In this document: in pieces, positions 39,101 to 51,433 of the stretch
How the letters are laid out: the number at the start of each line of letters is the position of its first letter
How positions within the stretch are numbered: position 1 is the first letter of the stretch
From: Pyxicephalus adspersus
Lineage: Eukaryota; Chordata; Amphibia; Anura; Pyxicephalidae
Direction: 5' to 3'
Length of the DNA stretch: 64,000 nucleotides
NCBI RefSeq assembly: GCF_032062135.1
Contig: NC_092860.1
Coordinates: 131,667,353 to 131,731,352, forward strand
The notes under the pieces: model-generated
What the model saw: the letters and a program-made list of their open reading frames with translations, nothing else
The model's database searches: none
Told to the model about the DNA's origin: nothing
Translations under genes and position numbers: made by a program

Positions 39101-40008
39101 TTTCATTCAGGCACTACCAGGGGTCAAGCTGACTTATTGACACTGCTGGTGGTAGCAATTTATTAGGAAATAACTACTAAAATTGTTGCTTCTCTGTAAA
39201 AAAAAAAAAAAAGTGTTTCTTTGTACTTTGTTCTAATGGGAGGTAAGACCAATGAGTTATTCACATTCATGTGTTATCTGATGACAATTAAAAGAAGCTA
39301 CAATAATTAGAAGTACAATTTAGTGATTGTGTAGATTCTCATTTATCTGTTTAGGATAAGGCAAGGTTTAATTTCATTCTAATGTTTCAGTTCTGCATGG
39401 CTGTGACGGCAATAATCCAAAAAGAGCCAGTAAATATCAAATATGATATTCTATTATATAACTTGGGCATGGCGTTTCAAAAACCTACAGGTTTCCTCTC
39501 TCATGAAATACAGAGAGGACAAGTTTAAAAGCCTAAGCCGCAAATATATTGAAAATATATGGTAATTGCATAATGATCAGGACCACTTTTTACATAATGT
39601 GTTTACGCCCCGTCCAGAGTAACAAGCAAACCAAATGTAGCCAACGTACAAAGTCATTGCAATATCATAAGATAAGACTTACAAAGGTAAAATGCTCCAA
39701 CTCAGGATGACAAGACAGTTGTTTTAATATATTTGGCATTTTTCTTTCTTTGGATTATTGTCTATATGGTACCATCGTGTAGGCATGCACCCATCATTGG
39801 ACTTTGGGTTTGTGTGCAAAACAGGACTGGTATACTTGCTGTGTGAACAAATCTGCCTAAAATGTTCAGAGCTTTACATGACTGTGATGTGTTTTGGGGG
39901 CTATCTCATCAACGGGGTCCTGTATAGCTTAGAAGTCCAACTAGTGGGACAAATCAAAAGCTGTTTAACTAGAGAACCTTCAATTGTATTAGCGAAAGAG
40001 CAAGAGGG
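36141..40008. other. AT-rich sequence without supported gene
   Basis: It contains AT-only tandem-like text at 37115-37150, a poly-A run at 39199-39213 and a hairpin-like segment at 38920-38996 (listed). 38340-38530 and 39330-39650 look somewhat enhancer-like. No exon was recognised. Confidence 0.4.
38920..38996. other. Imperfect 77-nt hairpin
   Basis: GATTGTCAGCA (38920-38930) is mirrored by TGCTGACAACAATC (38983-38996), the latter with an extra TT. Partial pairing continues inward (GGCAGGCTT against AAGCTTGG). The size fits a miRNA precursor, but the loop side is poorly paired and I match no known miRNA. More likely a chance or regulatory inverted repeat. Confidence 0.2.
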
Positions 40009-40057
40009 AGATAGATGGATAGATAGTAAGATAGATAGATAGATTAATAGATATAGA

Positions 40058-40099
<42 letters not shown>

Positions 40100-40129
40100 T
40101 CATAGATATAGAATAGATAGATAGATAAC

Positions 40130-40171
<42 letters not shown>

Positions 40172-40264
40172 TAAGATAGATAGATAGATAGAAAGATAGA
40201 TTCATAGATAGATAATAGATAGATATATATAGAATAGATAGATAGATAGATTCATAGCTATAGA

Positions 40265-40315
<51 letters not shown>

Positions 40316-40408
40316 CATAGATTCAAAGATATAGAATAGATAGATAGATAGATAGATAGATAGATTCATAGATATAGACTAGATAGATAGATAGATAGAT
40401 AGATGGAT
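40009..40408 (+). repeat. (GATA)n microsatellite with higher-order interruptions
   Basis: About 400 bp of GATA tetramers is broken repeatedly by ATTCATAGATATAGAATA and variants (near 40043, 40098, 40200, 40249, 40320 and 40364). The interruption has been copied along with flanking GATA runs, which indicates duplication of ~45-100 bp blocks as well as slippage. GATA (Bkm-type) repeats are widespread in vertebrates. The upstream 94-codon ORF runs into it and is not a gene. Confidence 0.97.
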
Positions 40409-41864
40409 CTAGGTGGTTTTTATGCACTAAATGCCCATGAAATATAATTTCTGTATAGCCAGCCCTAGAACATAATGCCACCTGCACAGGTAAAGGGACA
40501 ATTAGGGGACATTTTTACTTTTCAGAGGTAATATAATTCTCATCAGCCAGGCTTGATCCAAGTACAAGTCTCTGCAGAAGTAGCACAGCTTGGTTAAGGC
40601 CTTACCTCCAACCTGCTGATTGGGCAGCAATAGCTTCTGAGCCCTCCCCATTAATGAGCATGCTCACTTTGAACACATGAGCTCTGCAGCACAACTAATT
40701 GACTTCTAGTAATTGGCTTTTATGTGTAGATTTTCCTATAATAGGGAATTGTGAGGCTGTTGTAAAGATATATTCTGAGTTTTCCACTAGCTGCATCCAT
40801 TGATAAGGTAAAGAATACACAACTATATGGTTTCCTGCTTTGGTATATCTGAATACGGTTGAGCTTTCATTCTTTCAATTCCTGGTAACACAAATATTTA
40901 TTTGGAGCATGCAGTGTCTTCTTACATGGGCTCTGAGGGTGTCTCAGCACCTTTCCCACTGACTGAAATATAACACTGTTTTAGGTGAATTTGAATGTGT
41001 CAATCACAGCTGCTCTGTCCCTTCTTTCTCACTTCAGTTCGCAAGTTTACACTCTTCCATTTTGCACCTGATCTTAAATTTCAGCCTCTGCACAGAGGAT
41101 CATGGGAATTAAAATAGGAAGTGGTATTATGTGTAATTCCACAACACAGAGATTAAAAATCTCTCTGTGTACAGAGCTTTCACATTTTCTCGATGTTGGA
41201 AATTATAGATTTTTTTGCTTTGGCTCAGCATTGGAAGACATCAGAAACACCCACAGTGCACAGAACACTATCGGAACATCAAGGAATCGTAGATAATATC
41301 AAAAGCCCTGAATGATTCCTCTAGCAATCATAAAGCATATGTTTGACATTTTTATGGTGCCTATCTTCGGCGGTTCTGTAGAGCACTGTCAACGTGTTTC
41401 CAAAGCAGCACCATAAACATAACTCACATTATAAGCGCTCACACGTGGGAATTTGTTTATGTTTCAGGGCTTTGTGGGTTCAATTAATATTAAGCAGATA
41501 ACCAGACCATACCATTATACTCTCATACAAATCAGTTTATGATTGGTCTTTTATTGGTGATTACTTGGAAGATTATATTAGTGTTTGTTCACAATAGATT
41601 CAGGGTTTATCACTGTATGGAAAGTACACTCCAGGAAAATTCAGATTTAAAATAAAATTGCATTCTTTTTGGCTTCTTTTTTGGAAGAGCCAAAATCTCG
41701 GTCAGGTCTTTATTGCTGTCCTTGAGCCAACAAGGAGATTCACAAAAACATTTTGGGTTGCTGCTTAGACAATAAGAAAGAGAAAATTTAAATTAGGGGA
41801 AAATTGTTCAGGAGTGTTTGTTTTTACTTCCTGTTGACATTCTAACATACACCATTGCCAAAAA
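40409..41864. other. Unique sequence without supported gene
   Basis: 41340-41480 is moderately motif-rich (CTCACACGTGGGAATTTG). Nothing is decisive. Confidence 0.4.
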
Positions 41865-41990
41865 TGTAAGTTGGTTTTGGCAGGGTCCTCTTCTCCTGTG
41901 TCTTGGATAGTACTTCTAGTTCTGTATGGAGGTCTGTCATCTACAGCCCTTCTTTATGATAATAAATTATAATGATATTATTAGTAGCTT
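41865..41990 (+). mobile_element. Possible old L2 3' UTR fragment
   Basis: GGCAGGGTCCTCTTCTCCTG and the following TGTCTTGGATAG resemble the L2 3' UTR at 42803-42850. An ATAATAAATTATAATGATATT tail-like end lies near 41960. Strongly diverged. Confidence 0.4.
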
Positions 41991-42429
41991 CTGCTGACAG
42001 AATCCTGGGGTTATTACCATGTAATCAAACATCTCCAAAGCCAGACCATAGCCATATACACCTCCACATGCCTCTCAGACCAATAGAAAGGAAATCATTT
42101 CAGGGGAAATGTGACTGTGCAAATAATTATGCATAAAGGTAAGGGGCTCTATTTATAAAACAGGGAATCAGACATCCCCTCAAACATTGCCTCATGGGAA
42201 TCTTCCATGCCCATGTGCTCCATTGTAGTAGTTGATTCCAACCAGTGAAAGTTTCAAGGAATGTCAAATTCTCTGTTTTATAAATATAGCCCAAGATGTG
42301 CATATTGATATTTCATGGTATACGAACTGCTAAAATAAAAAGCACAAAAATGTGCTTTGGCTGTCAAGACCAACATGAGTAAAGTATATTTAATCTTTCA
42401 TGATCTACCTTCTACACTCTATCTATGGA

Positions 42430-42850
42430 AGATATCATGGTTACCTTCAAATCTATCCATAGGTCTTATCCCACTTACTTTTCTGACATGATAAAAAAAA
42501 ATACCCCCTAGCTGCTCTCTTCGCTCCTCCAATGACATACTAATGACTTCCTCACTCATAACCTCCTCACACGCATGGCTCCAAGACTTTTCTAAAGCTG
42601 CCCCAACTCTCTGGAATGGTCTTCCCCATCCTATTCGGCTTGCTCCAACTTACTGCTCATTTTAAAGAGCACTCTAAACCCATTTTTTTTCAAACTTGCC
42701 TACCCATCTTCTTTTCTCTTTTGAAACCCCCACTACTTTCCACCACTACATATCTCCCCTCCTATTGTGTGATACTTCCCCCACCTCCTAGATTGTAAGC
42801 TCTTCTGGGCAGGGTCCTCTCCTCCTGTGTCACTGTCTGTGTCCTGGACT
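42430..42850 (+). mobile_element. L2-clade LINE, decayed ORF2 C-terminus and 3' UTR
   Basis: From about 42446 one frame reads FKSIHRSYPTYFSDMIKK. A frameshift in the A-run follows, then PPSCSLRSSND. From 42585 the text reads DFSKAAPTLWNGLPHPIR, the same conserved C-terminal motif as in 3958-4431. The 3' UTR (AGATTGTAAGCTCTTCTGGG) stops after GTGTCACTGTCTGTGTCCTGG without the terminal tail. It is a 5'-truncated and frameshifted dead copy. Confidence 0.78.
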
Positions 42851-42937
42851 TTAAACATGGCTGTCTTTGTTCATTTCAATTACATGGTGGATTTTTGGTA
42901 TTAGTAGTTTAAACAATAAAGATAAGGTTTATTGATT

Positions 42938-43110
42938 TCTTTAAAGCGGAACAACCTACTTCTTCTCCTAGTCTTTGCAGACATCTTCACCTGGGCCTCT
43001 TTCATGATCGGGATCATCAGGTATTCTCAATGGCCATTCCACAATGACATACCTCCTGCTCATGCGTATTGGAGTTCATTCATTCCCAGCACCTATTCTA
43101 TGATTGTGCA
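42938..43110. repeat. Probable dispersed repeat (TTTAAAGCGGAAC end)
   Basis: It begins CTTTAAAGCGGAACAACC, a terminus shared with 35595-35905, and contains TCATGATCGGGATCATCAGG. Boundaries are uncertain. Confidence 0.4.
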
Positions 43111-44913
43111 CTGAGCTGCACTTGCACAGAGATTGCAAACTGGCAGACATAATTCAGCTTTGTGCTATAAAAAAAGAATATTTGAAATTTAAAGCAAACC
43201 AATGTTTTACCAGTGCAAAAAAACAGGTTCAGTGTAATGCCTCTTCTATGCAGTGTGCAACCCTTTATTTTAGTCCACGTATTGCTCCATTCAGCAGATA
43301 GGAATAAAGTAAGGATGCCTGAGCTACTTTAGTCAGATACAAGGAATGTCACCTCAACCTTTTGTCACCAAGTACCACTGCTGTCACTCACATTTTTAGT
43401 CTTTTAGCCTTGATCTTGTACATGAGGTCCCTGGCAAGGGTCACATGACCTGTCTATAAAATGCTAGAAATAACAACACGCTGTTAAAATAGACCATGAG
43501 CAATGGTACTAAAACAGCAAGGCAGTCCTCACCTGTGCTGATTGCTGTCCTAAGAACACATTTACACCACATGATATTTAGTGTTAGCCATCAAGTAACA
43601 TTTTTTATTATGTTATACCAGATGGGTTATTTTGGCTTAAAAGGAACTAGAACAAAATAAATATGGGTATCTAATAAATTTAAAGCCATATTACAACCTA
43701 GTTTTGGTTGTCATCTGTGATAATTGAGATGGAGTTGTCAGCTGTGATAAGTATGTAGGAATAAAATGACAATTGCTGGTATAGCTTGTGTTCAATTGTT
43801 GTCATTTTAGGCCATTCTATGAATGGTAAGGGACAAGAACAGCACATAATATTTTCCAATACCAATTGTGCATGTTATGTTATAAAGATGTAGAGGCATT
43901 GTGCTATTTATGTGTCATTCTGTAGTCTGTATGAACAGGCTTTTATTGTTTTGAATGGGATTTAGATGACATCCTTTACTGATATGGCATTACCCTTACT
44001 GCTTGGCTTCAAGGTCACATCTCCTAAAAAACCCTATGCACATACATATTATTTTGTAATAGGAGAGAACGAAGGCACTATAAGCATTCCTGACATGACT
44101 GTCTCAAAACGCGCTTGCTTTTCCACCAGCACCCAACCACCAAGCCTGCATGGTATGGGTAAACTATTTATATCATGGACTTGGTAGGGTAAGACTTAAT
44201 ATGGGCACAAGTGATATTTATATCTGTGCTGGTAGATAATATAGATGGAAAAAAATGTTACCTTTTAAGATGAGGATCCCATTACAGTGGTAATAAGAGC
44301 TCTACCTTTAAGAAAGTAATATAATACATTTCATAATTAAGTTCTATTTTACCATATTGGACTTCATATTAGATTTCTAGCAGCCTCATGGTTTTGTGTT
44401 CTTCATTAACTTCCTCGCTTCTAGTGATTATTCGCTCTGTTATTTACTTATTTAGCTAGCGACTTTATTTTCTAAATTCTAAAAAAATATTATATATTAT
44501 TATTATTTTTTATAAAGCTCCAGCCTCCATCATTGTCATGTTTGTTTTAAAAGGGTGGTGTGGTTTCCTGGCCTGACCTATTGCTTGAGAAAGGAGAATT
44601 CAGCTTAAAGACTAGTTAAAGTCATAGAAATGAATGGTGTCAGATAGAAAAACCTCCATTTTCATAGTCCTACTTACTTTCCGGCTGCAGCTACACTTTT
44701 GTCTAAATAGGATTGTGCAGTTTACTAGGCATTGGATTGATTGTGCTACCCAGTGCCTACATAATATAACAGACCTAACCCAAGCCTTGTTTTTTCCTTA
44801 ACACTACAAGTTTGTGTAAAGATGTGTGGTATAAGGGTTGTGATCATAAAGTTTTGAAGCAATTAAGTTACCATGTCACAGCTGTAAGTAAACATGGAAA
44901 ACTTTAACCACAT
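43111..44913. other. AT-rich sequence without supported gene
   Basis: There is a small imperfect direct repeat (GTTGTCATCTGTGATAA and GTTGTCAGCTGTGATAA, ~29 bp apart near 43707). Nothing else was recognised. Confidence 0.45.
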
Positions 44914-45104
44914 TGGGTTAGATTTATTAAAGCTCTCCAAGACTGGAGAAGATAGACTGTCATGGAAGAACCTGGGTGACCCAGCAGACCTGGAATTGAT
45001 TTCTTACAAATGTTTTCAGCCTGCACCAGATCCATTCCAGGTTTGCTGGATCTTCCATGATACTGTATTTTATCCAGTCTTGGAGAGCTTTAATAATCAA
45101 ATCT
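44914..45104. mobile_element. Foldback MITE family B, diverged copy
   Basis: GGGTTAGATTTATTAAAGC on the left is answered by GCTTTAATAATCAAATCT on the right. The arms still pair (TCCAAGACTGGAGAAGATAG against TATCCAGTCTTGGA). The 87-codon ORF over it is spurious. Confidence 0.8.
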
Positions 45105-46030
45105 ATGGCATTTTGTCATATCAGTTGACCGGCAGGGGTGTTAAAATGTACAATTGACTGTAAGGAAGGTCTCAAAATGTGGTATCTACTGCAATTTCCT
45201 ATGGGATCTACTGAGAACACCTGTAACCACCTGCCACTGCTTATGATTGAAAGCACTTTCATATGTTTTAATGATAAGCAGCATGGGGTAGCAGTAGATC
45301 AGCAGCTGGTAAGTGGTTCATTCGCTTTGCAAACACCAGCAAACCATCCTTGAACAAACTCTTATTAGGCTTTGTCAGCATGCAGCACAGGAGTAAGAAT
45401 GCAGGAAGAACAATTATGCAAATAAGGTATTTTAAGGCAAAACCAAGTACAAATCCGGTAACAATCTTGGTATAAGGTATACTTTAAGTGATTTAGGGGC
45501 TTTAAAGTGAGCTGTTTTTCTACTCTTATGTAAAACTAAATATAGTGTCCTAAAGCAAAGAACCACAAATGGACCAAGGGCCATTGCAGAGATGGCACAC
45601 TGTGGATGAAATGCAAGTAGAGAATTCCATAAAATGAAAGTTATCTTAGAAGAAGGCATTTCTAGACAATAGAGGGCATAGCTTGCACACTCCAATATTT
45701 TACTTTAAAATGGAGAAATCCATTGAGTGAATATATAAGATGCTATTGTTGCTTGTCAGGTTGGTGTTCTGATTCTCTGTTTCTAATATTTTCAGAATTG
45801 ATGAGAAAGAATGAGAATTCAGTTATTCAACCTATTGTATCACCACTGTAGACACCTACATGTATGACTGAAACCACTGAAACCAAAAGATCAGCTTTTT
45901 TATCCAGGCAACAGGCATACATATTTTTTATTATATCTAAGTATGGGTCCAATTCAAGTTGTATATAATGAAGCACAGGTTTAATATAAATATTCTTTAA
46001 CCTTTAGATGCATTTGGCTACAGTGAAGAG
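45105..46030. other. Sequence without supported gene
   Basis: An 87-codon minus-strand frame (45432-45695) is unrecognised, and nothing nearby supports an exon. Confidence 0.4.
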
Positions 46031-46325
46031 CAGCAATTCTCAACCAGGGTGCTATGGAACCTTTGGGTTCCTTCAGAGGTTGCATTGGTTCCTTGAGCTG
46101 TGGCTGTTGACCTTCCATCTAATGAGTTATGTAGTCAACACCACTTGAGAGATCCAGATGGAGGTCTTCATTGATCTCCTTAGTTGTCTGTACATTGTTG
46201 TCTGATCACCACTGTAAGTGTGGGTTGGTAAGGAGCATTTATTTCCCACTGTCCCCCAATGAGTTGACCTACAAATTATTTTAGGAGTTCCCCTGTAGTA
46301 AAAAGGTTTATAAAGACTGGTGTAC
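46031..46325 (+). mobile_element. hAT-like non-autonomous element (CTCAACCAGGG family)
   Basis: It starts CAGCAATTCTCAACCAGGG with GGTTCCTTCAGAGGTTGC. It ends TTTATAAAGACTGGTG, an eroded inverse of the start. No 8-bp duplication is clear. Related to 17206, 47740 and 58561 (minus). The 68-codon minus frame is not a gene. Confidence 0.6.
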
Positions 46326-47739
46326 AGCATCACGTTTGACTATGCAAAAGTACTTTTTTAGGAGTTATAATGGGTGCAGGTATTGGTTTTGAAAATTTGT
46401 TCAGAATGTTATTTTCGTACTAGCAACATTTCTTATATTGTGTTTGATATTTCATCTAATCCTCCAAGCTGTGAAATATTTTGGTGCTTGACTAAACACA
46501 ACTCATGAAAGTTTCTGCATCTCCTTGTGGAGCTTTACTGGGTCATCTATTTCTTTAGAGACCAATCAACAACATCAACAAAGCAGATTTTTAACTAGAA
46601 AACCTCAAAGTCCCCTGAGCTGCTGCACACCGGCTACCAGGCTCTCCAACACTTGGTTTACTGGGAATTTCAGTCCACATGCACAATCAATATGCAAGTG
46701 AACTTTAATGACATTTAGCTCCAAGTAATTGAATCCAAACAGTTAATGATCATTTGAAACACATGCTATCACACATTTATACACAGGCTACATATACATG
46801 TACTGCATGTGGGCATAATTCTATTTTCAATTGTTGTAAATATCAATATATGTGTTATTAATAATATTAATTGTATTTTTAATAATAATACAGAACTATA
46901 AAATAGATATTCATAAACAAACATACTTTACTCAATCTAGACTGCTAACTTAATCATTGCCAGTTTATAAATTGGAGTGCAGCTGAGTTCTAAATCCATT
47001 TTCAAACAGAATGAAAAAATGCTAACAAAGTGCTTCTGATTTTTCTTTTTTTCCTGTGCTCCAGCACAAATCTTCAGAATTTCTTCATAAACAAAGATTC
47101 ATGAGAAATGGAAACAGCTGGAGATATACCTCCATGCCTCCCTTGGGGGCGGCTTTATAGTCATCTCTCTTGTATGCAGTTTTGGCTTAATAAATTGCTA
47201 AAAATACAATGATGAAATACCTTTTTTATTTGGAGCTACTTATAATATCTGCTGAAATGTGCTGTATCCTTCCTATAGTAATATATTTTCAACATATACG
47301 AATATCTACAAATACCGTTGGAAATAAATACATGTATGTTCATTTTAAAGTCACAAGGTTGATCAAATGTGTAATTATGATATTTTAATACAAAGTACCT
47401 TATTTATATATATAGCAAACCCATCTGGTAGATATATAGAAAGTTCAAATACAGAAAAAATGATAAATATTTTTAAAGTCTCTCTTGCCCTTGCGGACAC
47501 CTCTAATTAATAGGAATTCAGGCCGGAGGTCAGACAGTGGGCTTATTTACTAAAGCTTTATGTGTGTACACTGACACATGGCTCCCGGGCAAACAGCCAA
47601 CTTGTATCCTTACTATATTTAATATGCAACATGCATGGCTGAGTGCTGCAGTATATGGGGAAGTTACTAAGAGTGCACCGGCTAAGCAGTGGCAAAGCTA
47701 AAATAAAAGTGTAATAGTTTCATGGTTTTGGGTCTAAAT
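46326..47739. other. AT-rich sequence with motif-rich blocks, no gene
   Basis: It contains the block at 46640-46780 (listed). 47060-47130 has CAGCTG and ACAAAGATTCATGAG. 47498-47540 has CGGACACCTCTAATTAATAGG. No coding exon was recognised. Confidence 0.4.
46640..46780. promoter_or_regulatory. Candidate conserved non-coding block (homeodomain-rich)
   Basis: AACTTTAATGACATTTAGC, AAGTAATTGAATCC and CAGTTAATGATCATTTG place at least four TAAT cores in about 70 bp, with no simple-repeat structure. Motif density is the only evidence. Confidence 0.22.
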
Positions 47740-47935
47740 CAGTGTTTCTCAAGCATGGTTTAGGGGAATTCTGGGGTTCCTCCAAAGGTTTCTAGCCATT
47801 TCATGAGCAAAAAGCAATGAGTAATTTGTTTTTGACTATCTGTAGGGTGATATTCTTTCTAATGATAACCACACTAATATACTGTGACCTGTGGACATAG
47901 TAATTATAGCAGGGGTTCCCTGAAGGTTTTTTTAA
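47740..47935 (+). mobile_element. hAT-like element, 3'-truncated or diverged
   Basis: CAGTGTTTCTCAAGCATGG, then GGGGTTCCTCCAAAGG, matches the start of 46031-46325. The right end was not located. GGGGTTCCCTGAAGG near 47910 may be part of it. Confidence 0.55.
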
Positions 47936-48734
47936 GTGACCCCCTCATGTAAAAAATTGATGTAAAAAAATACTCGAAAAAATATGCATAAAGTGTGTAC
48001 TGATAATGTTAAATGACCATAACAAAACTGTAAAAGCAAAAATTTGATTGTGCATGTTCCCTGTAGACATTATTCTATATTCTGAGCTGTCTGAACAAGT
48101 TTCAGTTATGATCATGTATTTATATATTGGCCTCCTACTGGAGACCCTATGTGCATTGAACCTGAATGTTTTCCCCACGTTGATTTTCCTTCTACAGAGA
48201 TAATGTCTTCCACCTAAATGCCCTTCTGTGCTTCTGATTAACGGACATTAGAAATGAATCTCGATGGAAGCATGAACTAACGTGAATGGTCCATGTACTC
48301 CGCAAAGCAATGAAAAGCTGATCTGCTTTAAAATAATGAATAAAATAGATATATGATCAGTTTATTCACATAATTGTTCATAAATTAATGCCATGTATCT
48401 GGTATTAGGTAAACACTCAAAAAACAAATTATTTTATAAATATCTAGTTTACATACAATGCAACGTGAAAATAAAACAATTCTACAAAATACTGTTTTTG
48501 ACACTCTGGATTTATTACATTGTCCACAAATGAGAAACCATGTCTAGAATAACACAGGAATGTTTGCACAGACTGGTATTACATAAGATATGTCATGTGT
48601 GTAAATACATGTTTTGTTCACATACAGAGAAAGGGTTTTGTCCTATAGCCAATAAAGGATTCATATGTGCTTTTGCAAGTGTTGGGCAGACAGAGCTCAG
48701 AAGGAGGTGAGATATGTGGAAGTTCACACATGGG

Positions 48735-48815
48735 AAATTAGGCTAGCCTAATCTCATTAGAGATTATTCCCCAGGCAACTCATTAACCCCTTTTTAATTA
48801 AGGGGTGTGGCTTTG
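48735..48815. promoter_or_regulatory. Candidate regulatory block with three palindromes
   Basis: TAGGCTAGCCTA (48739-48750) is a perfect 12-bp palindrome. It is followed by TAATCT...AGATTA, an inverted pair of K50-homeodomain (Otx/Pitx-type) sites at 48749-48766. Then comes a 7+7+7 inverted repeat with ACCCCTT arms around TTTAATT (48786-48806), which leads into GGGGTGTGGC, a KLF-like site. Such packing is suggestive of an enhancer, but this is inference. Confidence 0.28.
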
Positions 48816-48937
48816 TTATGTCCATAATGAGCCTTCTTACCAAAGAACATTTAAAAAAACACTGTGCACAATATGTCAGAGTAAACCACATCTGTGCCAT
48901 CACATCTATCTCACATAGGATCTTGCACTAGTGATAT

Positions 48938-49042
48938 CCAAGGCCACCATCAGACATTTCTGGACCCCATACTAGGTAAACTTTCTGTCCCCAATGTTTA
49001 AAAGTTCCGTTTGATCAAGGTCCAGTCCAGTACAGAAGTACC
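48938..49042 (-). mobile_element. Small hAT-like MITE, diverged partial copy
   Basis: CCATCAGACATTTCTGGACCCC...TTTGATCAAGG...CCAGTACAGAAGTACC is the inverse of the element at 19020-19173, with many substitutions. The distal end is missing. Confidence 0.6.
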
Positions 49043-49265
49043 ACTTTAATCCAACAGAAGTACCAACAACACCAACTTTATTACTCCTATCACATTTAGG
49101 TTTCTAGCATTTGGAGGGGGAGAAACTCCCTGGAAGCGTATTTATCTTCTGGGTAAAAATAGCTTTAGACTGGAAAATGGAAATATCCAATTGGCTGATA
49201 AATAAAATCTGAAGTAGGTATAAAGTAGAGGTAGGGATAAGTGTGTATACTTGCAGCAACCTGAC

Positions 49266-49385
49266 TAAGCGGTTTATTTACTAAGGCGGTATATAGGCTG
49301 CTCACTTTGCAAAGTAAGTTACCCCCTTTCATGAAATGTTTCATTTAGCTTAGCTTCAGCATTCCAACCCAAGTGAAAATCCATT
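49266..49385 (+). repeat. Dispersed repeat (TTTACTAA family), partial copy
   Basis: AGCGGTTTATTTACTAAGGC followed by GCTGCTCACTTTGCAAAGT matches the head of the family at 28381-28571 (minus). The tail is not recognisable. Confidence 0.45.
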
Positions 49386-49674
49386 TATTTTAAAATTTCA
49401 ATGCATGCGATAGGTGTTCCTTGCCCTTAACACTGCAGTCCATGCTAAATCCTTCATTCTAATATTCCCTGCCTCTACCTGCCTCCTTTGCATTCTTGTT
49501 TGCTAGTAGAGCTGCCACCAGTAATAGCACTGGGCAAATATGTTACTCTGTCCAATTAATAAACTGCTAAATATCCAAGCATTCCTTTTTTATTATTGAC
49601 TTCTCTTTACCTATGTTTCTAAAATTAAAGTCAATGATTCTACTGTAGCAATGTACACATTACTATTAAGTTAG

Positions 49675-49875
49675 AAACTTAGCCATATGTTGAAAATAAC
49701 TGGCATATGATGTTCCATGTGCCGTGATTGAAGCAGCACATTTTCCTGACACTCCTGGCAGAGCCTGGATAGTTTCTGAGCAGCTGATTGCTTGGATAAA
49801 GACCAGGAACATTGCTTTTCATGTTGTGTGACACATGCGACCCGTGCGGACGGAATTAAAATATACTGTGTCATA
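49675..49875. promoter_or_regulatory. Candidate conserved non-coding block
   Basis: A 200-bp stretch of balanced composition in AT-rich surroundings, including GCAGCTGATTGCTTGG and GCGGACGGAATTAAAATA. A 67-codon minus-strand frame is open across it without family resemblance. It could be a conserved element, an old repeat or an exon remnant. Weak. Confidence 0.17.
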
Positions 49876-50456
49876 CCTAAATGAGTCGTTTCTACCTAGA
49901 GATGTAGATACTTACCTATTCATATGATTGGTGGTACATGTGACTTTAGAAAATCATATAGTTCTAAGGAATCATCTGACAGGTCTGAAATGAATATGAG
50001 ACCTTTGTGGAAGTTGCTTTTAAAGGGTTGTCACCGATTGCATGCACACTAAAGTCAGGACAGTGTCAAAAAAACTTTTCAAGACAGCAACTTTTTTCTA
50101 ATGATATTCCTGTCTGAGTTAATGATCACTTCATGATCTCAGTTGGAAAGAACACGCTGATCCTGTCATACTTTTCTTATTTTCAGGGGGAAAGTTTACT
50201 AGGGAGAATGAACTCCCAGGTATAATAAGCTCTCATCTGACCCTAACCTTAAGGGAATATGTATACGTTTTATTTGACTTAGTATACTTATTAGAACCAC
50301 CACACCCTGAGCCAAGGGCATTGTTTTCTCCCTTTTTTCCCTTTTTTAGTATGTAATATTTGGGTAGATGGCAATTTCATATCTCACAGATTTTAATTTG
50401 ACTGATTTTGGGAAGGCACATTGTCATGCACATTGCAGCAACTTTATAGAGTTATG

Positions 50457-50507
50457 AATGGCACTGTTCTGAAATTAAATGAAATGGCCCTGTCCTGAAA
50501 TTGAATG
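50457..50507. repeat. 26-bp tandem duplication
   Basis: AATGGCACTGTTCTGAAATT (50457) recurs as AATGGCCCTGTCCTGAAATT (50483), two imperfect adjacent copies. Confidence 0.8.
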
Positions 50508-51433
50508 TTCTTTTGGTTTAGGAAAATCAAGAATTCTACAGGGCATGACATTTTTACCTCGAGATCTTGATCTGTTACTAAAACATATTTCAAAAAAAGG
50601 AAACTGGAGCACAATGCCAGGATATACAGTGCAATATATATAGAGACAGATACAAAGATAAAGAAAAATACAAACCAATAATTTGTGTTCAATACTTTCT
50701 TTTGTCTTTTTGTAAAAAAATGATTTTAAGAATATACTGTTGGAATGTGCTATCAAAGGGATAATGAGTTCTGCTTTCTATACGGGAATCCTTTTTTTAG
50801 CTACAAAGACCATCAAATATGGTTACATGTTACCTGAAAAGAGCCTTTGATGCCTCTCGACATTCCCTGCATCCCTTCCATCTAGACTTTTCCTGCCTAA
50901 TGTATCCATAAATAGCCCAAAGTGGAACCACGGCAAGGAAATATATAAGACTTGTAAAGTTTGAGGCTTGGTGCTCTCCTCTCCAATCCTGTTTCCTTAT
51001 GCACTGGCTCTCAGGTTCCATTATAGTAAATACCAACCTGTCAATATGGGAAGGCTATATAGTGGTGCAGATGAGTGATTCTTTCTGCAATGCTATAATT
51101 TTCATATGACCATGGAGATGTCTATGTGTTTTTTTTAACAGGTGCAGTGTGTGAAATCCACCCAAATAGTTAAAACACTACCTAAGCAAAGATTATGGGA
51201 CCTTTTCACAGATCATCATCAGGTAAAGGTCACTAGGTCAGAATAGGGAAAATTATTGTAGTTATGAAACATAGCGAGCCCTGGTGTCCTAAGCTGCGTG
51301 TACTCATTATTTTACACAAGGAACTTGTTGATGGGTTTAGTTAAAGCACGGCCTTACAAGGCCTACTTTTAGAGAATTAGCACACAGATCTTTTTATCTT
51401 AGTAAATAATTAGTACCTGAACATTCAGCTTAA

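Larger units (their letters stand above)
47936..51433. other. AT-rich sequence with small elements, no gene
   Basis: It holds the separately listed items at 48735-48815, 48938-49042, 49266-49385, 49675-49875 and 50457-50507. No exon was recognised. Confidence 0.4.

Noticed and set aside
39758..40042. 94-codon plus-strand frame
   Set aside because: It ends inside the GATA array and has no family resemblance.
45432..45695. 87-codon minus-strand frame
   Set aside because: Unrecognised sequence with no supporting context. Probably chance.
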